Below are positions 23,201 to 34,312 of a stretch of 64,000 bases of DNA, piece after piece. A model generated the notes under the pieces. That model saw only the letters and a program-made list of their open reading frames with translations. It was not told the DNA's origin and ran no database searches. This stretch comes from Forficula auricularia (taxonomy: Eukaryota > Arthropoda > Insecta > Dermaptera > Forficulidae): contig JALMQS010000161.1 in assembly GCA_024734495.1 (NCBI GenBank), positions 1,597,758 through 1,661,757 of the forward strand. Reading direction: 5' to 3'. The position numbers and the translations under genes were made by a program. The number at the start of each line of letters is the position of its first letter. Within the stretch, counting starts at the first letter, position 1.

Positions 23201-23569
23201 AGGGTAAATAAATTTACTCAAAAACTCTTATAAATAATTTCAAGAATCATTTAACGTTGACTAAATGAAAATTGTCTAGTTCAATTTTAATATGCTCCTA
23301 CTGATGATATTAGCCTAAATTAAAATTTTCATATGATTATTTTGGGGGAGCTTCAAAAATTTTTGATGAGTTTGGAAATAAAAATTTATTTTTTATTAAA
23401 CCTTAATCAAATGATGTCAATATTTCATTCCCAATCTCCTCGAACTTTGCTATTTCCATAGAACTATTGAGTCTGAATGGATCTATTTTTTCCTGCACTG
23501 TTGTTGTTCCTTTCACCAAGCTTTTAAATCAGTCCGAGAATTTTCATCAGGGATCCCTCCGCCCTCCCC

Positions 23570-23870
23570 ACTCTACTTACTCTCCCCTTCTCCTCACTCT
23601 TCCGCCCCTCTCCTGCTCCATTGCTTTGCGCCGCCGTCGCTGAATTACCTGCGTTATTAGTTTAATTAATTCCCATAACAACGACCCAGAGGCAAGCAGT
23701 AAAGTTAAGGGTCGAGTGCAGATAAATACCAACATAGCCGAATTAAAAATGAACATTGTCTAGCTGGCAACGAGGTATTAATTAGTTTAATTAAAGCGCC
23801 CTTTTAGTACCATTCTTCCTTTGTTTCACGTTACACAAGGAAGAAGAAAATTCTACAGCGGAGGGTGTTC
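23570..23870. promoter_or_regulatory. Possible enhancer island upstream of the LMO4-like exon
   Basis: Several homeodomain-type cores (GTTATTAG, TTTAATTAATT, GTATTAATTAG, TTTAATTAAAG), a GGTCGAGTGCAG block and CCATAACAACGACC in a unique, less AT-rich segment 2.5 kb before the exon. Function is inference. Confidence 0.3.
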
Positions 23871-24130
23871 TAAAGGCAAAAGAGATGGAAACAAATCATC
23901 AGCCATTTACTTTATACTACTAGTCATATACTCTTACACAATTTCTTTATACAGATGAAATATCTTTTTTATTCTTTTCTATTTATTTCTTTTAATACTT
24001 ATAACTATTTTGAATATCGAAATTTGTAAATCTGATAAATTTTTATTAACAATAATAGTTTCAGATATTTAATATTAAGAATTCAAAGTGTGGTTTAACA
24101 AAAATAAATTAATTCAAATGTTATATATTA

Positions 24131-24206
24131 CTAGCTGACGCCCGGGCCTTTGGCCCGAAGTCACTAGCCCCTGCCGGGGAGCGTCTCGATTTATGGTTTA
24201 TATAGA
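24131..24206 (-). mobile_element. Minute Helitron-like unit stacked at the 3' end
   Basis: This 76-bp segment on the minus strand begins TCTATATAAACCATAAA and ends with the hairpin and CTAG. It is followed (plus strand) by TAAT and another AGCTGACCC. The same arrangement occurs at 47748-47830. Confidence 0.5.
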
Positions 24207-24778
24207 TAATAGCTGACCCGACCACGCGTTGCTATGACTAACTCTTATGCTTCACGCTTAAACCACTGGACGTATCGAAACTATATTCGCAGGACAAAGC
24301 TTTTTCTTTTAATAAAATAAGAATAAAACAATATATTAAAAAAATGATAAATGATTATATATTGCTTACCTGTCAAAATTGATTTGATCAAAAATTTAAA
24401 TATATTTAAAAAATAATAATAGTTTTGAAAATAAATTGAAAATGCAAATAATTATAGAATAGGTATTAAAACTGTAAATGAATTATATATTACTTGTCAA
24501 AATTGTTCCCTTAATCAAAAATAATATTGTCAGTTGAAAGATTTCCAAAAAGCTATTATAGGTCATTTTGTTTGTTTGCTTTTACCCATCAGAAAGGCGC
24601 TGGCGTTGTTTCCTCGAAAAAATATTTTTTACATGCCACAGGTGTGATATCTATAAAAACACTATATAAAAAAACACTCGTGTATTTGAATGAAATGTTG
24701 TGTGAAAATTTCAAAGAAATCGGCGGAGAGCCTTCAACATATCACTTAAGCGTAACAGTACATTTTTATTTATATAGA
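24131..24778 (-). mobile_element. Non-autonomous Helitron, copy 1
   Basis: On the minus strand it begins TCTATATAAATAAAAATGTA (24778 downwards), a typical 5' TC terminus. It ends with a GGGCC-AAA-GGCCC hairpin followed by GGGCGTCAGCTAG (to 24131). Flanking bases are A on the 5' and T on the 3' side, as Helitrons require. No Rep/helicase frame. It shares long identical blocks with 47748-48279. A second AGCTGACCC terminus at 24209 shows a tiny unit stacked at the 3' end. Confidence 0.8.
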
Positions 24779-24779
24779 T

Positions 24780-26330
24780 TTCGGACTACTAGTATAAATT
24801 ATCAAAATGTTTCACTCGGAAATAACCCGGCGAACTTGAAATAAATGTTTTCAAAAATATTGTCAGTAGTTATACTTGGGACAATTTATTCAACTTATAT
24901 CATAATTAATATTTTAGAAATCATTCCTAAAACCTAAATACATCAGTTCTATTTATGGACCATCAAATAATGTAGGAGGGAAAAAGTGATTTTTATGGGG
25001 ATTGGAAATGATATTTTAGTATATTGCACAATCAGGACCCAATGGTAATTGACACTATATTTCTATATAACTATACAAATTTTCCGCGTTTTAACAGGCT
25101 TAATTTTGACATTATGGCTGTTTGTTTACGCGTGGCTATCTTCATCCTGTGCTCAAAATGCATATTATTAAACTATTGTTTTCTAGTTACTATGACAACT
25201 AGTGGGAAATGAAATCTCATAAACAATGTACATGTTTACACTCCAATAAAAAAAATATTTCATCATTGCAGTTGAAAATAGCAGCCAACTAATTTTTAAT
25301 ATTTCACTTTACTACTCGATTGTCTGGGTAAACTTTGAATTTAAAAAGTCTGAGTTAAACTTTAATTTGTGTTCCAATAACTTTTTGATTCTCACCAACT
25401 TTCTCTTAGTTCGGAAGCTGCTATAAACCATTAGTGAATTGTATGTTCTTGCAGTGTTTAGAACGCTTTTATATTAAGGTAGTAATCCATTAAGCTAATG
25501 ACAATCCATTTCACTCATCCTTTTAATTTAATGACTAGACCAGAAGACAAGTTAAGGTTGAATAAAACATACATAAGAAAATGGAATTAGGGTTCCAAAT
25601 AAGCGAATCAACCTGAAACCTACACAATATTCTTAGTAATTTTTTATAACATAAAATCTAATTCTGCTTCGTTCGACGAATGAATTATTTAATTACGCTT
25701 ACACGATCATGTCACTCTTGTCTAGGAATGGCATTCCGATTGAGCGTGTAGGGGTAGGACTGATGGATTGATGAACGAGATTGACGGATTTCCATATATT
25801 TTGAAATCAGGGCTTCAATCATGTAAAAAGAGGGGGAGATTGACAGTCTGGATGAAGCGTATAATGGTACCGTCATTCTTTTCATCAGTCTTGGCGGTTT
25901 GTCACGAATGAAAGTCTGATTGATTCTATCTGACTGACAGTCAGAATGATCGTTTAGGTTACCTGAAGATATCGATAGTGGAGTGACTAGATCGCTGGAC
26001 CTTGAATCGAGCTTAGTCAGAACAACTTTCATCCTTGTCAAAAATAAGAGGCGCCTCGATTAATCCACGCGAAGGCAACGGGAAACAACCAATGTGAATA
26101 ATTTCCCACAAAAAAAATACTATAGAAAGGATGCTCTCCATAGTAATAGCCAATGCTCACTAGAGTAGACACTCTTAGAAGTAATAACATAAAAACATAG
26201 AACTAAAGACTTCTTAAGTTCAAGAATCTGCACAAAAACTTTGATACTGATTTTTTTTTTTTATTTTACAAATGATATCGACAAACAAAGTCTTCACAGT
26301 ATTCACTAATGTTGTAATAGTTGTAGTTGT
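24780..26330. other. Upstream flank of the LMO4-like exon
   Basis: AT-rich, with an unrecognised 109-codon minus frame (25712-26041) that has no domain I know. A ~20-bp homopurine/thymine tract precedes the exon (26251-26263). No TATA box or promoter is assigned because an acceptor site opens the exon. Confidence 0.35.
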
Positions 26331-26373
26331 TAATTTATTCGTCGTGTGACTTTGCTAATTTGTTGACTTTTCG

Positions 26374-26385
26374 TTTGTTTACAGA
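26374..26385 (+). other. 3' splice acceptor before the LMO4-like exon
   Basis: GTTTGTTTACAG-type acceptor with a T-rich tract, directly before the GC-richer exon. An in-frame stop at 26357-26359 lies upstream in the presumed intron. It implies at least one further 5' exon, not recognised in the first 26 kb. Confidence 0.7.
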
Positions 26386-26928
26386 TATCTGCGTGAATTA
26401 AAAGCCATCGGCCGAGGGTTGGGCAGCCCAAACCGTCAAACTGGCTGCCGTTATGAACCCCCATTACCATCCGTACACTGAGCTGGCGTCGCCTCACTCG
26501 CCGCCAGCTCCACAGCCGCCGCCGCCGGATGCTTCGGGGTACCACCCTTTGGGCACTCCAGGAGCTCAAGGGGGAATCCCCAACGGAACACAACAGCCTC
26601 CTTCACATCCTGGCGATCCGACAGGCGGCCATTATGGACCTCCACCAAACCAGGGTGGCCCTCAGCCACCACCCCCACCCAATCTCCATGCCCACCACCA
26701 TCACAACAATAACAATAACAATAATAATAATAACAATAATTGTCCTACTGTGAAAGTGTGCGCTGGCTGTGGTGGTAAAATTGTCGAGCGATATTTATTG
26801 CACGCACTCGACCGATATTGGCATAATGGGTGTCTGAAATGTTCCTGCTGTGGCGCAATGTTGGCTGATATAGGCGGGTCCTGCTTCACCAAGGCAAATA
26901 TGATCCTCTGCAAGAACGACTACATACG
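26386..26928 (+). CDS. LMO4: LMO4-like LIM-only protein, early coding exon with LIM1 domain
   Basis: LIM-only proteins are nuclear adaptors that bridge LDB/Chip co-factors and DNA-binding factors in developmental transcription. The exon is bounded by a pyrimidine-rich acceptor ending AG at 26384-26385 and a GTAAGT donor at 26929-26934, splitting the last Arg codon after CG. The proposed ATG is at 26453, giving 158 complete codons. Residues 1-80 are Pro/Gly/His-rich, followed by four His and twelve Asn encoded by a CAC/AAC/AAT run (26692-26741). Residues 103-156 form a complete LIM zinc finger, C-x2-C-x17-H-x2-C-x2-C-x2-C-x19-C-x2-D. The segment ending SCFTKANMILCKNDYIR is closer to vertebrate LMO4 (SCYTKSGMILCRNDYIR) than to LMO1/3 or fly Beadex as I remember them. 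The frame stays open upstream of the ATG through the acceptor, so coding could extend into a previous exon; otherwise 26386-26452 is 5' UTR. LIM2 is not in this exon. Confidence 0.9.
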
Positions 26929-26934
26929 GTAAGT
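26929..26934 (+). other. 5' splice donor after LIM1 (phase 2)
   Basis: GTAAGT consensus donor directly after TAC ATA CG. The split Arg codon would be completed by the next exon. Reading through gives a stop within one codon, supporting an intron here. Confidence 0.8.
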
Positions 26935-27840
26935 CAAAAACCACATTATCCATTTCATTTGAAACTTTTGCCCTAGAGCTAGCTACTTCTGTATGTTGGA
27001 GATTCCACGTATTAGACGAAAACCAAAGACATATCCTTACTATTGTTAAACTTTTGCTTTTGGCTTTGCGATATTAAGTAATCTTGCTTACCGAAAAATT
27101 AGAACTAGAAGACCTCATGAGATTCAGAAATTTTTAAATTTTTAAAAATTTTTATACATCCAAACGGTGAAAATAATGTTTCGCAACATCCGTGTTCAGA
27201 GTCAGTATCTACTTGACCGCCGTACCAATAAGATGCAGTCCCTATGTTGGCTTGACTGAAACTGGGGGGTAGTTTCTCTAAATATAGTGCTTTCTTTCGA
27301 AATGTTTGTTCCAACCATCTGCAAAAGGGTTTCGAAATCGGTAGGGGTCATTCTTAAAAAATTTCTGAAACCCATTTCATTTTCTAGTTTTAATTTTTCG
27401 AGAAGAATGTCGTATAACTTTGTCGCTAGGTGTGTACTATGCTTTATATGTAATTAATATGAATTATCAATTAACAGAGTTTATATGTAATTCAACCTAT
27501 TTTTTATGTGACAAAACCTATTTTATTCAATATCATAATAAAATACTACTTTACCAAATATGTAGTACTACGTTTATGAATCCGAAAATACAACATATGC
27601 CAAGCAATTTTAAAGTGATTCTTTTATAAACTGTAAATTTAAATTCCTTTTACCCAAGTCAAAATTATTTACAACATAATCAGATAACCTAAGCCAAGAC
27701 AGTATCCATGCTGAAGAAGAAAAAAGAAAACTTTCTTAATACTTCTCATATATTTGGGTTAAGTTTCTATTTAAATGAAAATTTCTTTCGGAATTAATTC
27801 CTTAATAAAAAAAGAGATGTACCTCATAAATAAACTGGTC
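26935..27840. other. Start of the intron after LIM1
   Basis: Intronic by inference from the donor at 26929. No recognised repeat or second exon; frames here are chance. Confidence 0.4.
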
Positions 27841-27844
27841 AAGT

Positions 27845-28020
27845 AAATCTGCGAGCTAACCCTCTATCCCTGGTGGCAAACTCTCGTCCAAAGTTGGAAG
27901 CTCTTTGCAAATTATTTAGTCTGGATCGAGGACTAAATGCCCTTGGCCCTGCATTATAGATGCCTTGAGACCTTTGCAGGCAACCCGACCACTAGGCCAG
28001 GGGCTTAAGTGCAATCCAAG
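27845..28020 (-). repeat. tRNA-like SINE remnant
   Basis: The minus strand has CTGGCCTAGTGGTCGGGTTG (A box, near 28000-27980) and TCCTCGATCC (possible B box, near 27930-27920). The A-B spacing is longer than usual. A C run at 28021-28030 borders it. Confidence 0.4.
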
Positions 28021-28029
28021 CCCCCCCCC

Positions 28030-28870
28030 CTCCACGACGATATTAAGATTTCCTATCGAAATTTCTCTAGCTAACATCTTCAAACTTGACTGCATGTTTT
28101 ATTCTTGAGGGGAATTTTTTCCAAATTATCATTATTTTATCTCTATAACGTATCGGTTTTATTTAAGTGAGGTATGTATTTATATTATTATCACTATAGA
28201 AATTGTTTAAATATTTTGACGTTCTTCTGAAATAGTTTAAAATGAAAAATTCACTTCATTTTTAAAACATATCGCCAAATAACTTACATTCCATTATTAA
28301 TAATAAATAATTTTACATGTTATCTACTAATAGGAAATTTTAAATTCCACAAATTACCATTATGATTCGAAAACAAATCAATAAATGTGATCGCCAACAA
28401 GAAACCAATTTTCATTAAAATATGCATTTTGGATAATTTATCATCTTGAATTCTTTAGTAAGTAAAATATGAAAAATATTTTTTCAGCCTATCAATTACT
28501 TAAATAATTAAGATTAGTGATTGATATTTTATAAGTATTAAAAAAAAATATTCGAAAACTTTTGTTACCATTTTCAGAATTTTTAAGAAGCTTGTCATAC
28601 GAGTTATTAATTAGGTACTTATTTTGGATAAAATAAATAATTAAAACCTCATAAAATAATTTTTTTTAATAAGTTTTTTGTAGACCATAGGACCTCCTGG
28701 GTTCACTTCGAACTAAGAGGGATTTTAAAACGTATAAATATTTCAACTTTAAATTTTTTACTACTACTAGAGTTCCCATTACTTTATATAATATTTCTAT
28801 TTCTAATGAGCAATGAAAATAAAATTATAGCCAATGTGTTCCTTCTTCTAAAAAAAGTTTCATAATATGT
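28030..28870. other. AT-rich stretch
   Basis: Nothing recognised. Confidence 0.4.
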
Positions 28871-28879
28871 AGATCAAAA

Positions 28880-28960
28880 TGGTGATTAATGAGGTATTTA
28901 AAAGACTAATGATGAAGGCCAAGATTTCCAAACTATAGTCTCTATCAAATAAAATTATAT
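28880..28960 (+). repeat. Fragment of the 17.3/53.5-kb hammerhead-like repeat
   Basis: AAAAGACTAATGATGAAGG, AAACTATAGTCTCTATCAAAT match those copies. Core reads CTAATGA (28906-28912) and CCAAAC-TATA-GTC, so both boxes carry one change. Confidence 0.6.
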
Positions 28961-29019
28961 ATACGTATAGCTATATATTTATTTATTTAATACATAAGAA
29001 TAATAAATACAATTATTTA

Positions 29020-29185
29020 TAAAAGCAATCCAAAAACGTTCACTAAACCCAAAACGTTTCGGGAAATATTCTCCCTTTATCAATTGACAATTTGAAAAAT
29101 ATTTAAAAAATTTGCTTTATTCAAATTTTTCAAATTTTCACATGAAGAGAGAATTTCTCCCGAAACGTTTTGAATTTTTGTTAAA
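29020..29185. repeat. Inverted pair of the ACGTTTCGGGA repeat
   Basis: Left: AAAACGTTTCGGGAAATATT, CTCCCTTTATCAATTGACAA, TTTGAAAAAT. Right: the inverse with GAGAGAATTTCTCCCGAAAC. The minus strand of the left copy reads TTGATAA-A-GGGAGAATATTTCCC-GAAAC-GTT, a hammerhead-like layout with two changes. Related copies at 3.06 and 3.66 kb. Confidence 0.6.
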
Positions 29186-29583
29186 AAGTTTTTCGATTCT
29201 ATTTATAAAGAATTGCATTTATTTCACTTAATAAAACAATCAGGAAATTATTTCGATATATAAGTAGTCGTATGTGCAAGTAGACTCGTTGATTTCTTCT
29301 TAAAAATCACCAACTTTGCTACTCTCGGCAAGAAAATTCATTCAGAATTTATATACCTATACAAGTTTTTCACTTCAAATTGAACATTTTCTTATTATTA
29401 TTATTATATTTATTTTATACTCACTTGCAAAGAAATGGAATCACCTCATTTGTAAGTTGTTAAATGTAAGTTTCATTCTCAAATATAAATAATATTATAT
29501 TAATATAAATTATAACGTATTAAAGCCAAAGATTAAATAACCTTTAAGGAGTTAGGGGTTGGTTCTAGGTGAAACATTTTAAT

Positions 29584-29797
29584 ATAATAATAAAACTTGA
29601 GTAAGATGCGAGGTAGGTTTCACAAAAAACGAAATAAAATAAAATTGAGTTTTGAATTCGATATATTTCGGGGGTGAGGCCATCATCAGGAGTCAAAGAA
29701 AACTCACCCCGAAATATATCGAATTCAAAAACTCAATTTTGTTTTATTTCTTTTTTTGTGAAACCTACCTCGCATCTTGTTCAAGTTTAATTATTAT
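29584..29797. mobile_element. Inverted repeat with hammerhead-like centre
   Basis: Arms 29584-29677 and 29700-29797 are near-perfect, through GAGGTAGGTTTCACAAAAAA, TTGAGTTTTGAATTCGATAT and ATTTCGGGG. The left junction on the minus strand reads CTGATGA (29689-29683), T, GGCC...CCC, GAAAT. A half copy exists at 17.6 kb. Confidence 0.75.
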
Positions 29798-29799
29798 AC

Positions 29800-31015
29800 C
29801 AAAGATTAAAGATTAAATCAATATGTTTTACATCAAAAGTCATTCAGTTAATTTTTAATTATTTAACTTGGAATGAAAAATTAGAAAAAAATGAAAATTT
29901 TTGAGAAAATTCAACAAACAAACAAATAAATAAATAAATAAAAAATAAAACAATAAAAAATCTTTAGTTAAGCATTTTTTTAATATTTAGTATTGTACTC
30001 CCTCACCCTTTTTAGAAAAAAATATTTAAATTTCTAATAAAATACAAAGAAACATACAATATATCATTAAATTAATGAGAAGAGACTGATTCGATTTCTT
30101 TGCTGGTGAGTGTATTTGTAAATGTTCAATTTGAAGTGAAAAACCTCTATACGCAGTGTTTTTGAGCTCTATATAACAAATAAATATAAAATAATAATAG
30201 ATAAAAAAACGAATAAGAAATTAATACTTTCAAAATTAAAAAAAAATCTATTTATTGTTTTTGATTAAAAATAAATCAAAAAATTTACGAGGGAAAAAAT
30301 TCTCTTATCACTGGATAAATTTATATAAATAATAATATATGTTGCTGTAATCGGTTATACCTATATATATATAAAACTGCAAAAATTAATGTCTCTCTCG
30401 ATTAGAGAAAGATTATATAAATTGCAACGCGTGTTAGATAACATGATATGATTTATTAATTTTTGTTTATATATCGATAACCATCGTTTGGTCTCGATTT
30501 AGATATTTGTGGAGTACGAGGGGAGGTAAAAAAAATAATAATAATAATACCTCATGTGGTGTTGTGGTGGGAGATCTTTTATCAAAACAATCAAACGCTA
30601 ATCAATCTTTCCATCCAAATTGTTCGCAAATCGTCAATTAGTTTGTGCCGAGATGATGTGTCAGCGAGTTTGGGTGTAGAACAATCAATGACAATGAAAA
30701 TATAATTTAAAAAGTGTGTACCAGGGTTTGTTATTACATTTATCGGATTTTATTATCGGCGGATGTTGATCAGTCAGTCAGTCAGTAACTCGTCTCTCTT
30801 GGGAGGGATTTTCAAATTAAAATTAACATAATGTTCATTTAGGTGATGAGAAATTGTAATTAGTAATAAATACGATCAAAAGCGACTGATGTTTTTTTAT
30901 TTTTTAATGAAAAAAGTAATGAGATCATTACAGGAAGTACTTAAATATTTAACAAAGATTTTAAGGAGAAAGAATTAAGTCAGTGATATAGATAGTACAA
31001 AGTAACATACTGAAT
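29800..31015. other. AT-rich stretch
   Basis: Simple A-rich tracts (29925-29950, AAATAAATAAATA) and a GTCAGTCAGTCAGT block at 30773-30786. No gene recognised. Confidence 0.4.
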
Positions 31016-31019
31016 TCGA

Positions 31020-31350
31020 CTTATAACAATAAAACAGCCTTAGTGTGAACTAGGCTTGCGCAGATTAATTTTCGCACTTCTTTTTAAGTGCCATATCAGG
31101 TCTCCCTGACGTTTCGGCACCTCTCCACATATACCTGTGCTGAGTGTGTTTAGCTGTTTTACACAGATCTACGGGACCTACATTTTAACGTCGGTTCCGA
31201 ACGGCTAGTTTGAAGAGGTTGACTAGGCAATTAGGCTCTTGGTAGTTTGCCATTGCTTTCCAAGAGGCGACTGCAAATATCTGCCGAGACTCAGTCTCAA
31301 CCAACATACTTCAGGACAGCGGCTCGACACTCTGACCACTGACCCACAGT
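31020..31350 (-). mobile_element. Probable SINE-like retroelement with ACGTTTCG end
   Basis: The minus strand runs GGGTCAGTGGTCAGAGTG (A-box-like, near 31345), GAGACTGAGTCTC, then GGAAAGCAATGGCAAACTAC, then GGTGCCGAAACGTCAGGGAG (near 31118-31098) and ends in TTAATCTGCGCAAGCC. Order and length (~330 bp) fit a tRNA-headed SINE. The GAAACGTC word resembles the hammerhead 3' half but no CTGANGA is found. Confidence 0.45.
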
Positions 31351-31462
31351 TCTCACTAGAAATTTTAAAAGCTTAAGATTTATCAAATCTTTCCCTATTT
31401 CCAAACAATCATAAAACTTTGTTAATGAAGAATGGTATAGGTCTATAGGTTTTTGTGAAGAA

Positions 31463-31687
31463 AATTTAAAAATATAAAATTCTAGGTAGGTTTCACAAAA
31501 ATAAAAGACAAGATGTTTGTTAGCATGACTCTATATATAGTAATATACTTATTTCGGGGAGGAGTTTACAGAGAAAAGAACTCCTCCCCGAAATAATTAT
31601 ATTACTATATATAGAGTCATGCTAACAAACATCTTGTCTTTTATTTTTGTGAAACCTACCTAGAATATTATATTTTTAAATTTTTTA
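31463..31687. mobile_element. 225-bp near-perfect palindrome
   Basis: Arms of ~100 bp (31463-31564, 31581-31687) around a 16-bp loop, through CTAGGTAGGTTTCACAAAAA, AAGACAAGATGTTTGTTAGC, ATGACTCTATATATAG, ATTTCGGGGAGGAG. The GTAGGTTTCAC and GACTCTATATATA words link it to the 34.1- and 61.3-kb hammerhead-like elements. Confidence 0.85.
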
Positions 31688-31689
31688 AA

Positions 31690-33055
31690 TCATAAAACTT
31701 TTGTAATATGAAACCAATCAACTTTTTAATGAAATATCCTTTCGATTGAAATTATGTTAAATAGAATGTAATCAATGATAAGCTGACTAGTACGGTTCGA
31801 TTTTAATACTACCCTGGACTAAGTTAAGGTTTACCGGAATTAGTATTCGAAAACATCTCGGATTTTCTTTATAAATCTTAACTCTACTATTATCCGTGAT
31901 TTTATTATCCGTGCATTTTTATGTTTATATATTTTCATGTTCTTCGAACTTTCCTGTTCAATTTTTCCCATTTGGTTTGTTTTTTGAAATTTTTCGAATA
32001 TTTTTTCATCGTTCGGTCAAGTTTTTATTTTTTTTTGAAATGAAACTTCTTTAGCGACGTATCTGTTTGATTTTTTGTTACAATAAAGGGGAAATGGCTC
32101 AATAGAGGGGAAAAAATATTTTAGAACCCACTAATATTTCATGACAAATAAAATTTATTAAAATTAAAAAATTTAAATTATTTCAATAACATATACGGCT
32201 AAAGTTTCGCTTCCACGTGAGCTTATGTGGATGAGGCTCACACATATTTTTTTATATTTTAACTTGAATTTGACATTTTTGATAGTAAATATTGACAACC
32301 TCATGATTGAGTCAATCTAAAATTTAATTGAAGTGCATATTTATTTGACTAGACTGGAAGATGTGAAAATAAAATTATAATATTTTATTTGCTAAAGTCC
32401 AAGCATTTCTTCATATTAGCCTTTTTCGAAATAGGATTTTAGCCAATCAAATTTTATAATTTTTACTGATATAAAGCAATTTTATATTATCATCTTACAA
32501 ACTAATTAAATAATAATGAGCAGACACCAAGTAACTGTGCATATTTATTTTAAAATATCAAATAATAAGTCTGATTATATTATCTGTAAGCTTAAATTCT
32601 CGTCTTGGAAAGCAACAACGATACACTTTGACCAACTCATCCCTCCTGGTAGAAAATTGTCTAATTAAATTATTAAATAGTTCTAAACCGACCATTTTTA
32701 AACATAAGTATATGTTTGTTTCCTTTTTTATTCCCCGTTATCTAACACCCCAAATGGTTGCCACTAAGTATTAGAGTGTGATTTTAGATGTATTATTAAT
32801 TCTATGTATCTCAAGAAGATGTCGCGCCTATCGTGATTTTCGCTAATTTAAATTAATATCGATACTGTGCATGTTAAGTTGTCTACCTCCAAGGGGTTAA
32901 TCTGAAAACAAACGAAAATTTTGCAAAGGATAATAAAAGTGTAATAAGTGAAAGTAAAAAGAAATAAAAATTGATATCGTGGTTCAAATGTCTTCATTCA
33001 GTACATAATTATTTGCTCTTTTTTTAATATTTTGTTCTTTTTGAGGGGATCATTT
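31690..33055. other. AT-rich stretch
   Basis: No gene or paired repeat recognised. Confidence 0.4.
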
Positions 33056-33059
33056 CCCT

Positions 33060-33480
33060 TTTAAGACGAGCCTCCTCCTTCGTACTCTCTTTACTTTCAC
33101 CTCTTTTCTCTCTCGTTCTCGGTAGAGCCTTTTACCTTGTTAATAATCGCTTTCAAATGAGTAAAGACTAGAGAGAGGGAAGAAAAGAAGAAAGGGTGGA
33201 AAAAAAGTTACATATTTTTACAAGAATTTCTATAAAAGTTCTTTTTTCTCTTTTTTTTCCTTTTTTTTACTTCTTCCCGAGGATAAAATCCAATTAAAAT
33301 GATAAATCGCCAATTCCAATATCTCGAAAAGGCGGCTGTCACGCCTGCGATATCCCGCCCCCCAAAGCACCCCCACCCCGTGTACCTCCCCCCATTGCCG
33401 TTTCACTATTCGAACTCATGTTCAAGCAGATTTAATTAAATCATAATCAATTAGATAAGCTTATACTAATTGAATTTTAT
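33060..33480. promoter_or_regulatory. Pyrimidine-rich then GC-richer unique island
   Basis: CTCTTTACTTTCACCTC tracts, then GAGAGAGGGAAGAAAAG, then GCGGCTGTCACGCCTGCGAT with C-rich runs, then TTTAATTAAATCATAATCAATTAGA. Non-repetitive; possible intronic regulatory element by composition only. Confidence 0.25.
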
Positions 33481-33734
33481 TTATTTACCTTCGCTCGATT
33501 TATCCACTTTAATTTCTTTTCCATTTCACTATTTACACTTAATTAAATTAGCAAATTTCAATATTATTATATAAATAAATAAATTAATTAATGTTTTAAT
33601 AAATAAAATATATTATAATAAATAAATATTTTTTCGAATACTAGATTTTTTGGGGGTTAATAGTGTTAGTGATTGGTTGACTTCGGATACATAGCCAGTA
33701 GGGGACGTAGTATGAATTCATTTTCGCCGGTCAA

Positions 33735-33850
33735 TTTTTTTTTATTCTGCCGCAAGCAAGGCCTGAACTTGTGCCTCCCGCTCTAACATCGCCATCAAGA
33801 CGATGCAGAAGCGATAGCTCTAACGCGCGCGGCTATCCGACTCCCTCAAG
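33735..33850 (-). mobile_element. tRNA-derived SINE, family 3
   Basis: Minus strand: GGGAGTCGGATAGCCGCGCG, CGTTAGAGCTATCGC (A box region), ending CACAAGTTCAGGCCTTGCTT (B-box-like AGTTCAGGCC) and GCGGCAGAATAAAAA. Head of ~100 bp is typical for a SINE. Only copy in the window. Confidence 0.6.
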
Positions 33851-33974
33851 GTTTTTTAAACAGCATTAAATAAAAAAAATCTTCTTATTTATCATCATGA
33901 AGTATTATACATATTTATAATCCTAAGGCTGGTTTGATGTAATCATTACTTTTTTGTTTAACCAGATTATCACA

Positions 33975-34312
33975 TTTGATATATTAAAGTAAAGAAAATT
34001 TTTGAAATTTTTTTTAGAAACTTTTAAAATTTAAAATATAAAATACTAGGTAGGTTTACAAAAATAAATAAAAGATCAGATATGCATGTTTAGCACGACT
34101 CTATATATATTTCGGGGTATAAGCCCATCTTCAGGAGTGTCACTTTGTGACACTCCTGAAAATGGGCTTACTGTATACCCCGAAATATATATAGAATCCT
34201 GCTAAACAAGCATATCTGATCTTTTATTGATTTTTTACCTACCTAGTATTATATTTTAAATTTTAAAAAGTTTCTAAAAACATTTTCAAAAATTTTCTTT
34301 ACTTTATTTAAA
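33975..34312. mobile_element. ~340-bp inverted repeat with a hammerhead-like core in each arm
   Basis: Arms mirror around GTGTCACTTTGTGACAC (34138-34154). Minus strand of the left arm: CTGAAGA (34134-34128), T, GGG...CCC(C), GAAA, then TATATATAGAGTC. Plus strand of the right arm: CTGAAAA (34156-34162), T, GGG...CCC, GAAA. Outer arms run through AGGTAGGT, TTAAAATTTAAAATATA and CTTTACTTTAT. The family recurs at 61.25-61.50 kb. Confidence 0.8.
34110..34134 (-). ncRNA. Hammerhead-like core
   Basis: CTGAAGA and GAAA boxes intact, stem II of 3 G-C pairs with a 6-nt loop, one extra T before stem II. The putative cleavage triplet GTC lies 9 nt further (minus 34100-34098). Stem III is poor. Confidence 0.4.

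Noticed and set aside
25712..26041. 109-codon minus-strand frame near the LMO4-like exon
   Set aside because: No similarity recognised, no domain, and no splice or promoter context supporting a gene.
32205..32250. GTTTCGCTTCCACG followed by GTGGATGAGGC hairpin
   Set aside because: The hairpin exists but the CTGANGA box is missing on either strand.
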